Part shown: one piece after another, positions 1-12,769 of the stretch
Layout of the letters: the number at the start of each line of letters is the position of its first letter
Numbering within the stretch: position 1 is the stretch's first letter
Source of the DNA: Castanea sativa
Lineage: Eukaryota; Streptophyta; Magnoliopsida; Fagales; Fagaceae
Direction of reading: 5' to 3'
Assembly (NCBI RefSeq): GCF_040712315.1
Contig: NC_134022.1
Span: 4,464,001 to 4,528,000 of the forward strand
Length of the DNA stretch: 64,000 bases
Program-made: the position numbers and the translations under genes
Notes under the pieces: model-generated
Databases searched by the model: none
Seen by the model: the letters and a program-made list of their open reading frames with translations, nothing else
Told to the model about the DNA's origin: nothing

Positions 1-205
1 AATATCAAATTAGAAGATCCAGGGGTCCGTATGATTTTGATCAGGGAATTTTTTTGTATTTATCCCTACAAATATATTTCACAACCAAATTCAATAAAAG
101 GCACTCCTAAGTTATTCAAATTTATGTAAAGAGGATGCATGAACATGAACTAATACATAATGAAACCCAAACCAGGGAAAATACTGATTCTAATTCTCAG
201 CTCAC

Positions 206-3200
206 CAGAAGCATCAGCCTGCTCTTCTTCAGCGTGCGGCTGCATTCTGATAATAGCCCTCGTATGGCAGCTAGGAGTCCTTGTCTCACCTTTTTCGATG
301 GATGAACACAAATCTGACAAAGATTTCAAACATTTCATCAACAAATAAAGAAATTAACAGTAGTTAGTGTAAAAGCTCTGAATAATGTGATGGTGTAACA
401 TAACCTTGGGGAGTAACCACCATTAAATCAAAGACAATAACATACATGTGGAAAAGTTGCACCTAAAAGTTTATCAATGTGTGCTGAAGTATTCTCAATC
501 CAATCTCTTGTACGTATCACTTGCAAAGATCCAATCCCCTTGCCAGAACCAGTGGTTCTCTCCTCTTTGAATTCAGATTTGGCAGTAACTATATTTATTG
601 CTTTGCTGTAATCTTCTGCTACTATTTTTCCTTTCCCTTGAGCTTTATCTGGCAAACTGCGAAGCTCCTCCAGAAAAGATTGCGCAGATTTATACTTACT
701 TGAATTAAATTCATCAATAAAATCTATTGATGTATCAAGGCCATCTAAATTAGCATCATCATGAAGGACGATCATCAGATACTCAGCTAACCCTCTAATA
801 GCATGGTTAATAGCTTCAACATTTCCAGCAGCCCCACTTATCATTGTTTTTGAGGCATGAAAAACTTTGTAAAATTGACTAACAACACCTGGTAAGAAGA
901 ATGCTAATGCATCTGCAGTACCCACCTGCAAAAAGAATGCCATTGGATAACACTAAGCCAAATTTTCATATACAAGCACATTTTCACACAAAAACCAGAC
1001 ACATGAATCTCTCAGCTCAAGGCAATCAATAACCAAGCCTTTTCCACTAGAACCTGTTCCTTTAAAAAGGTAATACGGCCAGTGAGCAGAAACAGAAAGA
1101 AAAGTAAATTATGAAAATAACAATGGTATTTAGAATAATAAATCAATAGAGTCCAAAGATGTGTGCTTTGATTGACTTGACCAAATTTAGTCTTGAAGTA
1201 CCAAAAACGATTTTCTTTAATAAAATTGGTTCCTCAGAAGATCATTGAGAATCCCTCATCAGTAATCCTACTACAAGTAGTCATATATATCAAAGACTGA
1301 TTGACATAGCAACTTTGATAAGAAGATGCTAAAGCCAAAAAAGTGAAAGTCAACCTTGGAGAAACAAAGACCGTGCTTTACATGAACAAAGTAAACAAGA
1401 TGACAACCCAAAGCAGCATGCAATTTGGTTATTCCAGAGTATATAATTTCAATTAATAGAATTAGTTTAGCAAAGGAAAACATACAAAAATAATTAAACC
1501 ATATTAAAGTTGTCTTGAAAAGAATTTGAGAACTTTGTGTCTCCATCTATAATTCAAACCACATGCATGCATTGAAGGTTCACATGCATCAACCAAAGAA
1601 TTATATCTTGAAAAAAATACCCTCTTTCTCTTAACATGAACAACTAATCAAGGCTATGTGCAATTTGATTAAGGAAGAACTAAGCACATGAATAAACAAT
1701 AATTTAAAACCTATAAGGATTAGAAAATAAAAGTGACAAGAACAACCTTAGCAACAAGTACACGTAAGGCTGTAAAGGCTTCAATGCGGAGCTTTGCGCT
1801 ACCCTGATGTCCTAGTGTAGCCTCCGTATCTGCAGCCTTTGTATAAAATGATCTTGGGATTAGAAACCCTAAGACAAGACGAAGTACTCCAAAATAAATC
1901 AACTGTTAGGAAAAAAAAAATTTGATGTACTTTGAGAAGAAGTGACAGCCAATGTCCAACAGCAGCAGAAGCAGTTTGAGACTGTAGAAACAGAAGTAAG
2001 CATTCTTGCGATTCTGAATGATACTTCAAAGATCTACAGAGTGAAGTTTCCATAGACCTGCTTTCTAAAAGTGTAGGCAAACCACGAATGTGTTTACATG
2101 TGCAACACATATCAGGGCATGGGAGTACACTAGAAAGCAGAGCCCTAAAACACTTGATTACTCCTTCGCGGAACTCTTCTGAAGCCTCAAAAGGAGAAAG
2201 CAAAGCACCATAAGTCAATTTTTTTAGCACCACAACCATCTGCAAAAGCACATCATCGAACTTCATGAAAAAGCAAAACATAATTAACATTTGTGCAAAA
2301 CTACATAACAACATTTGCTAATAAAATGGCATCACATCCTTTTCTCAGTTTCTCCTAAACCCATAGCTCAAAAAGTAATGAACAATAGTTTCAAGCAACA
2401 GTTTATGGCTTTTGAGGTTATCGTCACTATTATTTACCACCAAATAGACATCTAAATGATTAGCCATTAAAAACATGTTTGTTTGGGAGGATAAAGAATG
2501 GAGAGGGAGGGGAGGGAGAGAGGAAGAAAAAGGGTTTATCTAGTTGAAAAGATGAAAATGGAGAGAAGGGAGGAGGATGGAAAATCCTTCCAGCCTATCA
2601 AAACCAGACCTTCAATGTTGGCAAATTAGGCCAGAGATAGAAGTATTTTTAAGACAAGTATATGAAATTTGTTTTGTCCTCACTAAACCATTGACATCAT
2701 GGTATAAAGGTAACAAAATATCTTTACACTCTCCATTATTTTTTCTTTCCATGCTACAAAACATACAAAGGTAGGGAAGGTGGACCCCTTTGAATGCCCC
2801 ACAAACCCCCCCCCCCCTTTTTCCATCAAACCTTCACATCATGTGTTCACAAAGCACTCAAAAATATTTCCAAAAAGAGAAGAAAATACTTTTCTTTTCT
2901 TTCTTTAATTCAAACGTTAAGGCTAGTGGGATTTGAACCCTGTCTGTTAGAACCACCAAGAGGTGCCAACCAATTGAGCTATAAAGCTCTTGCTAAGAAG
3001 CAAATACTTAATATTTAAGAGTTCATAACTGTCTAATAAGAAAAGGCCTAATAGTGAGACATTAGTTTAAGAATCCATAGAGAAGCTATTATATACTGAA
3101 GAAGTCGATATATCATAGAGAGTGGAAACCCCAATTTTGTCTTCGATTTTTGTATCTACACTGTCCTTATTTCAAAGGAAGTAAATTTCTTTCCAATGGT

Positions 3201-5934
3201 AATGAATAACATCTATTACCCTATTAAAAACTAGTTGCCTTGACACAACGGTATATACCAAAGATATCACTCTTCTATATTACATGGAATGGCATGGAAA
3301 TCAGACCACCTGATCCACAGATCTAAGATGACACTTCTTCAGAAGTTCTTCCAAACATTGAAGTACACCTTCTGCCACATTATCGCTCACTTTATGAGGC
3401 ATTTTTTGGACATCAGGCATAAAATTTTCTTTCGTATCATCCTTCTGTTGTGATCTGCAATCAACTGCTGCATCCAATAGAAGCAGCAATGGGAACAAAC
3501 TATAGCTGAAAGAGAGATGAAGAAATATCAAGAATATAAAATATATAAATAGACCCAAATTAAGGAAATTCGAAGACCTTATGCAAGTAATGATTTTTTC
3601 TTCTTTTTTAATTCCACTACTGTAGTATTAGTTGAACCACATACCAATTTTTCCAACCTCAGAAACCACAATTTTGATTAAAAAAAAAGTTTTGACATTT
3701 ATAAAGAATGTAATTATCATCACATATATAGTGTTAAGCATTATGGCAGAGAAATCATTAAGAAGAAAATATACAGCAACCAAGCCTTAGTCCCAAATTT
3801 TTTGGGGTCGGCTATGGATCCTAAATAGATTTGTCAGAGTTGGTCACATGTATTTATTTCCACCATTATATTACATCCAAAGTCATATTCTGTTGCTTTT
3901 GTAATTAACATGTCCCTTTTTACTGCTACTAATGTTATTTTCAATCTTCCTATTAAAAAGAAAATATGGACGTCAAAAAAGTGAAGTTTTTTTAAGGGGG
4001 AAAATCACTTTTCATGAATGAAGTTTAGATATCAGACCTTCCCCCTATTTCATGATGAAAGAATTAAGATTCATAAAATTGTAGTCCTAGTTAACATTTT
4101 ATGATTCAATGCATGCCTGACTATTAGAGGTTTAATATGTTTTTGTTCATGCTAAATACAGCAAAACATCCATGATCAGTACCATAACCAACACAGCTTT
4201 TTCCCTCAACTATCGATTTGTATATCCAGTATAAAGCAAGGTCTGACACTACCGCTACATGAACAGATAACTAGGACCCTTTTATTTGAGGATTGGGGTG
4301 GAGGGGTGATTAAATACACTAACATGGTTTGAGATAGAAACACAACACAAGAAACATATGTAAATGGTTCAAACAAACCAGCATGGTGGTTTCAATATAT
4401 CAAGAGAAGACAAGAAGAGAACAATTCAATATAAACAAGGCACCCATATGCATCTTCTTCCAATGCCTCCTACCCTGCTGCTACTACTACTACCCCCCAC
4501 CTCAACCTACCCCCTTCTGCTCCCTGATACTATTTATCTCTCTTCTATTTTACTCTCTTTGTACAGTAAAGAGAAAAGAAGAAGTTCTACTCCAACATGT
4601 CCCGTGTGACCTCATTTCATTCACACATGTACTATCAAAACAGTTCATTTCAAAATTTTGGAAACGTGAAGCATGAGGTCATAAGGTTCGACCCATTGGT
4701 TTTGTGTAACAATCAAAAGCAAATTGGAATGGCTCAAGACATATCCAGCACAAGTGAAGAATGTTACAGCAGTGCAATACCCAACACAGTATTCAACACA
4801 CAAGGATTTTCTTAACAGGCACTACTGCTGCTTCCATTTGCAAGGACCGACTGTTTGGAGGTGTCAGTGACTTCACAGTTAGAAGATGAAGAAATCGTTC
4901 ATAATGAGTCCTCTCTTTCTGAAGCTTTGCATTCATAGGCTTTCATCTAAAAAACAATCATTATCTATATCATAGCCTTGACCTCTTTTTCTTTTTTTTA
5001 CATGGAACCTCACCAAAGCACAGCCTTTGGGACCCACCCCTGGGGAGTAAACCACAAATACAAGACTCCACCTGCCAAAACTGTGTATCAGATAATCCAA
5101 GGAACTCCCAGTAGGGATTGAACCTAAGATGTCTGGGTCTAAAGAATGTCCCAAACGTCCAACCACCCACCAGAACTCATAGTTGGGGCCTTTCTTGAGA
5201 GCCAATTCTTATTGTAACTGTTAAATACCCAGACCAAATCCTTTAGAACTAAAATACAAATCACAGTTCATTCCCCTATTCCACCATAGGCCACACTCTG
5301 GAACATTACCACAATTTCACACAAGCTTTTGCCATAATTGCAACAAATTCAGCCATACAACAGAGAATTGAAACTGTTACACATCCAAATATTTATCCAG
5401 CCAAACCACCAACATCAGTACCTTACTCCCAACTAGCATAGAATCCAAAATAAATATCACCATGTCCATTCAGTGATCAACAACTCTTCACAACAAACTA
5501 CAGTAAATTCTCTTCCACCCAAATGATGCGAAAGTAAATTATCATAAAATAAAATAAAAATTGTTCTTGACCCAATCAAAGCTTAAGAGGTAAGACAAAA
5601 CAAAAACTTATGCAGCCAATCCAAAATGGGTCTTCAAAATTAAAGGTGACAGAGAACCAGAGTGAGTTATTAGTGTATACAAAAAGCAGCATGTAATGTA
5701 TGTGAAGGTGAGAAATGGTGCATACTCGAAGAAGGGCTGGAGAGCAGAGGGGTGAGAAGAGCGAAAGAGTTGAAGCAAAGCGGGGATTGCTGAAGAATGC
5801 TTCGTGGTAGGGTTTTGAAGCAACTCCAGAAGCTCCACGCAGTAGGGTTTTAGGTCTGCAAACACGCTGCTTCTTCTTGCGTCTTCTTCTTCTTCATCGG
5901 TGAACTCGCCGGTAGTTCTATCGGTTTCGTCCAT
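206..5934 (-). CDS. TTI1: TTI1 (TELO2-interacting protein 1) homolog, N-terminal part
   Basis: Encodes the first 486 residues of a HEAT/ARM-repeat protein; plant TTI1 is normally about 1300-1400 aa, so roughly two thirds lies left of position 1. TTI1 acts with TEL2 and TTI2 as a co-chaperone that stabilises PIKK kinases (ATM, ATR, TOR). I read six exons on the minus strand: 5934-5726, 3505-3310, 2239-1931, 1902-1747, 925-446 and 313-206. All have GT-AG borders and the phases agree, with no stop. Recognition rests on the N-terminal stretch VFADLKPYCVELLELLQ, then FFDYSLFPLLLLLDAAVDC across the exon 1/2 junction, VVVLKKLTYGALLSP, and HPSKKVRQGLLAAIRGLLS in exon 6. The start ATG at 5934 opens an acidic leader (DEEEEDARRSS). 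Exon 2 to exon 1 is a 2.2 kb intron holding two SINE-like pieces. The gene looks intact as far as it can be seen. Confidence 0.9.
2892..2995 (-). repeat. tRNA-derived SINE in TTI1 intron
   Basis: Read on the minus strand this carries a Pol III A box (TAGCTCAATTGG) and B box (GGTTCAAATCC) in the right order and ends in a degenerate A-rich tail (the TTTTCTTTTCTTTCTTT run on the plus strand). It is flanked by near-identical 14 bp direct repeats at 2878-2891 and 2996-3009 (13 of 14 match), which fits target-site duplication by a LINE-mobilised SINE. About 104 bp, so short for the class. Confidence 0.75.
3779..3838 (-). repeat. Au-SINE-like 3' fragment
   Basis: The stretch from CAACCAAGCCTTAGTCCCAA to GGGGTCGGCTATGGATCC matches, from memory, the conserved 3' end of the widespread plant Au SINE, here in reverse. 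No tRNA-like head or target-site duplication was found, so it is probably truncated. It sits in the TTI1 intron 1. Confidence 0.4.
4985..5200 (-). repeat. SINE-like repeat candidate
   Basis: A GC-richer block in the AT-rich TTI1 intron 1, starting next to a T-run. It contains GGGATTGAACCTAA, which reads in reverse as a B-box-like motif. It has the feel of a dispersed tRNA-related repeat, but I cannot see both promoter boxes or flanking duplications. Confidence 0.3.
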
Positions 5935-6098
5935 TGGATTTGGGAGGTTCTGATGAGAGAGAGAACTGAGAAGAAGAACCGCGAACGTAGAAGAAGAACC
6001 AAATGGGTCGGTTAGTCGGGTTCGTATGTGGGTTGATGGAACGGGTCGACTACACCCTTTCTTTCTTTTTCTTTTTTTTTTTCTTTTTTTTTTTTTGA

Positions 6099-6428
6099 GT
6101 AAAATACTATCTTTCCCTCTAAACTTTAATAAAACTTTATTTTATATTCCTAAATTTTAAAAAATTCTTTTTTCACCCCTAAACTTTGAAAAGAGTTTTT
6201 TCAATAGTTTAGAAACAAGAATACGGATAAAATAAAAATGTTTTTCAATAGTTTAAGAATGAAAAACAAATTTTTAGTAATGTTTAGGAATATACATAAA
6301 ACATTTTCAATAGTTTAGGGACAAAAGATGAATTTTTTAATAGTTTAAAGATGAAAAACGAACTTTTTAAAGTTTAGAGATGAAAAACAAGTTTTTGATA
6401 AAATTTAGAAACTAAAATAGTATTTTAC
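6099..6428. mobile_element. Small inverted-repeat element (MITE-like)
   Basis: The ends are GTAAAATACTAT at 6099-6110 and its complement ATAGTATTTTAC at 6417-6428. The inside is AT-rich and holds several direct copies of CAATAGTTTAG/AATAGTTTA. It lies 165 bp upstream of the TTI1 start codon. No coding capacity, and flanks are T-rich so target-site duplication cannot be judged. Confidence 0.5.
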
Positions 6429-7526
6429 CTTTTTTTTTTTTAAAGGGTCCACAGGCCAATGCTAGTAGCCAACATTTTTGTGAAACTTTTGCAACAAATT
6501 TTATGAAGTTTTTTTGTTATTGATAGAAAAAAAAAATTTATTTCAATGGTAAGTTTTAAAATAAAAATTTGATGGAATTTTAAAATTTAAATTAAGCACT
6601 TCTCTAGCAAACTTGAGAATTAATTGTGGGAAGTGTTTATTACAGACAAGTCAATATTTCAGTTATTAAAAAAAAATTTGTGTGAATATTATGTAAGAGT
6701 ATACGCTAACAATTAGCCATAATTTATAATTTAGGCTTTATTTTTGTTTTTTTGGATAATTTAATAGTTTTTTATTTTATTCTAGAAAAATGTTATTAAT
6801 TCATTAAGAAAGAGCCAAATCGGCTTGAATCAGGTGTGAATAAATATTTTTCATCCACATCATAAGACTTGTGACATGCCTCGTAATGAGATTTGAACAT
6901 GGTTGAAAATACCAAAAAGTACTAACTAGTTGAACTACAAATCTTTTTACTTAAAAGTTCAATTTAGTTTCACGGTCAAAGTAGTAGTTCAATTTTGTTT
7001 TATTAGTGATCATTTTGATTCGTAACTTTCTCCTTAACTACTAGAGGTCTATAGAGTATTGATTGTGCTCTGTTTTTATTTGTAGGGGAGGTGTGAATCT
7101 TAATGTTGCTTACAAATGTTCAATAGTTTTTAAGAGATAGTAATTCATACTTGGATCTTAAGAACTGTAATTATTGGTAGGCAAAAACAATGTCTTAAGT
7201 TCAAGGAACTCTTAACCATTATTTATTAGCAACATTAGATGCTTAAACTCCTGTAATGCTTCCCATAATCTTCCAATAATAAACACATGAATGCTAATTT
7301 TTAAAAGACAAAGCAACTGACTTTCGTATTAGAAAAACCAAATATTTCTATTACTCTCTAATTACATGCCCCATTCTAAAATTTTTCTTTGATGAAACTA
7401 TATTGTTACATTAGGTTCATTTTACTGGATGTTATTGTTTATATTATTTTCATCACATTCCTAGATATTTTTGTGATTGAAAAATATAGCAAGCCTGAAT
7501 TAGAATTTTTAATTAAACAATAGACA
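6429..7526. other. AT-rich intergenic, no gene
   Basis: No coding region is seen. At 6893-6950 a degenerate B-box-like GAGATTTGAACATGG followed by ACTAGTTGAACTAC suggests a decayed tRNA-derived SINE on the minus strand, too eroded to call firmly. Confidence 0.5.
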
Positions 7527-7642
7527 GGCCAAAATTGGCAATTAACCCCAATTGTCCAACTATATAGTTAGTAGGCACTGTTTCAAAACTATATTTTTAA
7601 CGAACATCTCAAGTTTAAAAGACTCGATTTAGGGCTTATAAA

Positions 7643-7879
7643 TCAAGTCTCAAAGACTCGGTTTCTATATTCTAAGTTGGCATTTTTTAATGTCTTCAAC
7701 TTACGACGTATCATTATGTAATAGCATTCGATACTCAGCCCTTTAAATGGGAATCTGTCAATCTCTTTAGGATTGACAAAGAGTCCGCCGTAGTATACAT
7801 TTATATCAATATTCTTCAGAGATTGTGAACCTATTAGAGGCAAGTGTAATATGTTAATGACATATTTTATTTCTTTCAT
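7643..7879 (-). pseudogene. MULE transposase N-terminal fragment
   Basis: A 78-residue ORF with IDINVYYGGLFVNPKEID and FPFKGLSIECYYIMIRRKL, which resembles the N-terminal (PB1-like) part of plant MuDR-type transposases (an xVYYGGxxV start followed by a basic helix). No downstream DDE catalytic domain or zinc finger is present in the element, so it is a remnant. The position just inside the left terminal repeat supports the reading. Confidence 0.4.
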
Positions 7880-8221
7880 TTAACATCAATTACAAAACAT
7901 TTTCTATCTACTCAAAGTACAAAAATTACAACTTGTTACATCATATGCATATACAAACGTACCCCACATTTGCATATACTCACCCCACATCACATACAAA
8001 CACACTAAATCATTATCATTTCATACTCAAACAAAAAAATTCTAAAGACAAAACGCACCCCCATTACAAAATTTCAAATCATTCAAACAAAAATATAAAG
8101 AAAAATATCAAACCAAACAACAATACAATAATTAAAAACCTAACAATACAAATGCCAATCAATAATAAAATAAATGTTGGTTCTACTAGTAATAATTGTA
8201 AATTATAGGGAGACCAAGAAT

Positions 8222-8429
8222 GTGTTTGGATAGTGCGTCCACGTCCAGCGTCTGGGCTCCCTTTTTCTTTTTTCTTTTTTTTTTCAGCGTGTCTGTCACT
8301 GTTCATTGGCCATGAACAGTGATTTTTGGCATGAACAGTGATTTTTGGCATGAACAGTACTTTTTACACATTTAAAAATTATTTTGCTACAGTATTTTCA
8401 GTTTTCAGCAATAAGTTCTATCCAAACAC
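8222..8429. mobile_element. MITE with GTGTTTGGATAG ends
   Basis: The ends are GTGTTTGGATAG (8222-8233) and CTATCCAAACAC (8418-8429), perfectly inverted. Inside are three TGAACAGT repeats and CTACAGTATTTTCAGTTTT. A related copy lies at 40669-40868 and a truncated one at 51331-51490. It is nested in the MULE relic. Confidence 0.65.
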
Positions 8430-9497
8430 ACTCCAAGTGTTACCTTTAACTAAAATTAAATTATCTTTTCTATTATAGACGTAGCTAGCGGATAGAGTAG
8501 ACAAAAATGCTAATTACAAATTCAAATGAACAGAAAATTAAAAATAATTAAAATGGAAAGAAAAATGTAATCAATTATCCAAATACCAAATATATCAAAT
8601 ACAAACGAGACTGTTGTTGTAATTATGGCAATTCTTGAGTTTATTGTGTTGAACCTACATGCATCTCATATAAAGACAAGCCCCATTTTCAAAATTGTGT
8701 CACAAGCAGTATAGGGTTAGAACGATTTTAAGGAGCAAATGTTTTAGGAGTTTCTCATATGGTATTCAGTGGCAGGATTGCAGTTCATGTGAATCCAACA
8801 GAAAATACTTAAGCCTGTTTAGGGATATGTTCACAATAAAGATGGGTCTAGAGTTTTCTCATAGCATTTAAAATCCTTCAAGAGTGTTTTCTATTGTTTT
8901 AAGTGAAGTCATTCATGTGTTTATTTGGCAGTGAACAAATTAGGAGTCCAAGAATGTCCAAGAGTCTACTAACATGCTTTATTGTACTCTTAAGGAAACT
9001 AGACTTTTAAATAATGGAATTATTAAGTGTTTTTGAATATAAAGGCAGTGTTGCCTACTACATCATCATCATCATCATCACTACTTCACAACTCTCTTCA
9101 TGCTATTTTCCCTAAAGCACAATGTTCTCTCAACTATACCACAACAAGCCCTTAAATTCTCTACTTTTCTATCACAAAATTCCAGTATTACAGCCTTAAC
9201 GTCTTCTTTATACCCAAACAGCCCACCCTAAGGTCTCCTCTATACCCAAACGGCCTTAAATATATCAATCATTATCATTTCATACTCAAGCAAAAAAAAA
9301 TTAAAGACATTATCAAACCAAACAACAAAAGAAATAGTCATGATACATGCCCATGCTAAAAACCTAACAATACAAATATATCAACAATACATCTTAAATA
9401 TATCAATGATTATCATTTCATGCTCAAGCAAAACAAAAAACTAAAGACATATATCAAACCTTACATCCTCATGTCATGATATACATACCCATGATAC

Positions 9498-9590
9498 AAA
9501 TCCACTAACAACTAGATACATGAACCTAGTAAAAATCCACTAACAACTAGATACATGAACCTAGTAAAAATCCACTAACAACTATATATA
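9498..9590. repeat. 35 bp minisatellite
   Basis: The unit starting ATCCACTAACAACTAGATAC occurs two full times and once more in part. It is inside the MULE relic. Confidence 0.75.
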
Positions 9591-10139
9591 CTAAACAACA
9601 AACTAACTAGAGAGAGTTACTTAACATGAGGATGTGCAAATGCGAGTCAACAGATTGTATGAGAGTGAGAGAGGGAGTAAGTGAGAGTGAGTACCCGTTG
9701 CTAGATCAGCGAAGTAATATTCACAGTTGAAAGTGAGAGTGAGAGAGGGACCTAGAAAAAACCACATGGAGACTATATTCACCACAATTTCAAAATCGAG
9801 TTTCTAAGGCTCGGTTTCGCTTTTAACAAATTGAATCTCTAAGGCTCAATTTCCAGGTGGCGTCTACATGGAATCTCAGAGCACAAAACTCGAGTTTCTA
9901 AGAATCGGTATGAAACTTGAGTCTCTAAGCCTTGAGTTCCAAGTGTACTCCATGTGAAATTAGGTCAGATCAAAACATACAAATCGAGCTTATAAGACTC
10001 GAGTTTTAAGGCCTAAATCGAGTGTTTGAAACTCGAGATGTTAGTTTGCTATAAACTTCTGAAACGTTGCCTACTAACTATATAATTTGGCAACCATGGT
10101 TAATTCTCTATTTTGGCCTTGAATCGAGTGTTTTGCAGA

Positions 10140-10835
10140 AATTTATTGTGCAAAATTGCAAAGCTCAATTGATTGAAAGTAAGGCTTGATCGATCGAAAC
10201 ACACTGTTCTAGAATTCTGCAGAAATCTCAAACGCAGCCCAAGCCCATATGACGTGTAAGGTTAATTGTTTCACTCCTAGTATAAAAGGAAAAACTCTAG
10301 CCACGTTTTAGAGGTCTCTAAATAGTTGTGTGTTTGCTCTTGTGTGAGATTTAAGAGGTGTTTACCTTAGAACACACAGAAAGCTCTACCAATATCAAGA
10401 TTTGGTGATGATTTAATTAATACATAAAGAACCTTCAAAGAACAACAAAACCTTTGAGAGGTGTCTCAAAGTCACAAGTAGGAGAACTTGTGCTGTAGCA
10501 GATTCAAGAAAAAAGTAGTCTGTAGATTCGAAACTAGCACGTTATCGTGGTAGTAAGTTTTCTACTTGAGGTAGCATTAGGATGTTAGTGGTCTAAGTCC
10601 TTTTATAAAACTTTAGTTCTTTCATAGTGAATCTGTTTTTACCTTGAGGATAGCTAGGTTAAATCCTCCTCAGGTTTTTTACCGGTTTGATTTTCCTAAG
10701 TCATCAGTTTTTTGTGTTCTTTATATTTTCCGCTTTATGTTTATTCGTGTTTAACCTAATCTTGAATAACAATCTTGTTAATCAATTTAGTTCAATATTA
10801 GGTTAGACATATTGTGACAAGGGGTCTAAAAACCT
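10140..10835 (+). repeat. LTR-like retrotransposon fragment
   Basis: The block has the arrangement of a copia-type LTR: a TATA box (TATAAAAGG, about 10281), a 5' transcribed part with CTTGTGTGAG, and near its end TTTATATTTTCCGCTTTATG. No internal gag-pol or second LTR is near, so it would be a solo LTR or fragment. Ends and target-site duplication are unresolved. Confidence 0.35.
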
Positions 10836-10881
10836 AACAATATTAAACAAGAAAAATGAACTCAATTGACATCTTTTGCAG

Positions 10882-11661
10882 GCATTTAGAAGACTATATG
10901 AACAAGTTGGTCTTGGATGGGTTTATTCCATTACCAAATATGAACCTGTTAGTTTTTTTATACTTTCTGATTTTAGTTTTACTTGTAGTTCAATCAAAAT
11001 GCTACCACCTTGCAGACACACAAGGTTTTGGCTAATGCTCACTAGTCTCTTGTCATTATGTGTACTAATTATAACAATGTGCTTTTAATAGATTGCAACA
11101 ATAACTGATGTCATATATGGTGTTTTGGCTAAATATCGTCTTCAAATCACAGGTAAATTCATATTGCACAAACAATTTTGTGTTACAACTCCTCAAAGTT
11201 CTCATACAGTCATGCCTTTTTTGCTTCAGTGACCAAAATGCGATGCTATAGTTGAGTTTTTTTTTTCCCTGGATTTACATAATCACAGAGTAGCACCAAC
11301 CTTATGATCCACACACCCAAATCAGTGACTTTAAATTGTTGTGATAAGCAATTAGTTCTATTGATAGCCTTTAAATTGTCCATTAACAGAAAAACCTATC
11401 ATTTGGATTTAGTTGCACCATGAACAATTCTCTTTGCGCTTTTTTAATTTCTCTTTTTTTATTCACAGTTTTTTAAGTCAAACTTCTAGCCTGCAACATA
11501 GTTCACAGGAAACTCATGAGACTCGCTTTGAAAACTAACCACCTTAATGACTAATATGATTTTGGTCTGCTCAATCAACATATTAACTTATTAATATTTC
11601 ATGCAAACTTATCTGTTTTTGTCCAAGCCGACCACCTGTAGAAGAGATTTTGGGATCATGA
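10882..11661 (+). pseudogene. DCC family (DUF393) thiol-oxidoreductase-like gene fragment
   Basis: Two exons with good splice signals survive. 10882-10947 codes for AFRRLYEQVGLGWVYSITKY plus EP, and 11092-11152 codes for IATITDVIYGVLAKYRLQIT plus a split G. These match the C-terminal half of plant DCC-family proteins (DUF393), predicted organellar thiol-disulfide proteins. A third exon is recognisable at about 11629 (RPPVEEILG), but its acceptor reads AA where AG would be needed for the right phase, and a TGA follows at 11659-11661. The upstream exons with the DxDCPLC-type motif are absent; LTR-like DNA takes their place. I judge it a truncated, dead copy. Confidence 0.6.
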
Positions 11662-12659
11662 AATAAGGACAAGGTTTGTATACTAATACTACTCTTCAGG
11701 TATTACCATATTTGAGGTATATGGTGCTGATTCAGGTTAGACGTTCTATTTTCATTGCAGGAAGAAGTATGTAATGACAGAAATTCATGTAAGATGTGAG
11801 CTTGCTCAATTATTTCCAAAAGTTAGAGCTTTCCAGGCTCGCTCTTCATTTGCTTCCATATTTGATTTTCAAAAATGAGTTTTATCTGAGCTCATAGCCA
11901 GAACTTGTGAACAAGATAAAGAAAGTGTGGCAGTTTTCTTTAAATAATCAATCTCTTTGCCTTAGGAAAGAATAGACACTTGTAGACCTTTTTTCAATCT
12001 CCCTGCTATGTTGCTCATACAGCAACACAAGTGTAAATTTTAACTTCACATACAAATTTCAATTAATTTTAATCATCAAATAATCTAGTGAGTCAATGCT
12101 CTAATAATGCAGAATGATGAGATAATTCACTTGGACGAGAAAAGGTGATAATCAAGAAACATCACTTTATAATTATTAAATTAGAGCTTTTGTTTATTAT
12201 TTGAAGCCACTTTCCACTTTGAACTTCCAATACTTGATCTGGTTTATTATGAAAAGATGAGTCTAGAGAGGTCTAGATGTTCATGGCAATTAGTATCTGT
12301 TTGTACTTTGTATATAAGGTTTGACAATCTGATTGGTTCTCAAACTTCATAAGAGAGTTTCTCAAAGAGGTATGTCTTGGTTTTATGCTCCAATTTCAGT
12401 TCTTTCTCAGTTTTGCGAAAAATAATAGTGCCAAAATTGACTTCATATACTGTAAATTGTATTTCTTTTTCTGGATGAATATCTCAATTGAGATTCTTCC
12501 TTGGTAACTCCTTTTCTTTTGTACTATACCCCTGCTCAGTTGCTTGCAACCATTGGGACATGGACTCAAAAAAGGAAAAAAAAAAATCTTGAGTAGAGAT
12601 TGAAAGTTCAAGGTATTTTTGGGTGGCTCATGTAACTGCTAATTCTGTATCTCCAAAGG
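11662..12659. other. Intergenic, no gene
   Basis: AT-rich sequence with no supported ORF, RNA gene or clear repeat boundary. It may include decayed 3' flank of the DCC-like fragment. Confidence 0.5.
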
Positions 12660-12670
12660 ACATTATAGTT

Positions 12671-12769
12671 TTTTTTTTTTTAGTTGAGGGCGGGGGATTT
12701 GAACCTGGATATCTCTGTTGGAAACATTAAGAGGAGTCAACCAGTTAAGTTACAATGCTCTTGGTAAGA
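12671..12769 (-). repeat. tRNA-derived SINE with target-site duplications
   Basis: On the minus strand it has an A-box-like GTAACTTAACTGG, a B box (GGTTCAAATCC) and a poly-A tail (the T-run after 12670). Exact 11 bp direct repeats ACATTATAGTT flank it at 12660-12670 and 12770-12780. It belongs to the same family as the copy at 2892-2995. Confidence 0.85.

Larger units (their letters stand above)
7527..10118. mobile_element. Mutator-like (MULE) relic, 2.6 kb
   Basis: The two ends are inverted copies about 145 bp long. The left end (7527-7675) begins GGCCAAAATTGGCAATTAA and the right end (about 9970-10118) finishes TTAATTCTCTATTTTGGCC; both share an ACTCGATTT/AAATCGAGT core and CTACTAACTATATA. 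The left interior holds a MULE N-terminal-like ORF. The rest of a transposase is missing, so this looks internally deleted. I saw no clear 9 bp target-site duplication. A third copy of the same end sits at 24080-24373. Interior sequence includes a MITE at 8222-8429, a 35 bp minisatellite and AT-rich filler with repeated ATCATTATCATTTCAT. Confidence 0.55.

Noticed and set aside
1271..1546. 91-residue ORF on the minus strand in a TTI1 intron
   Set aside because: Lies between exons 1747 and 925 that join in phase; AT-rich, no homology.
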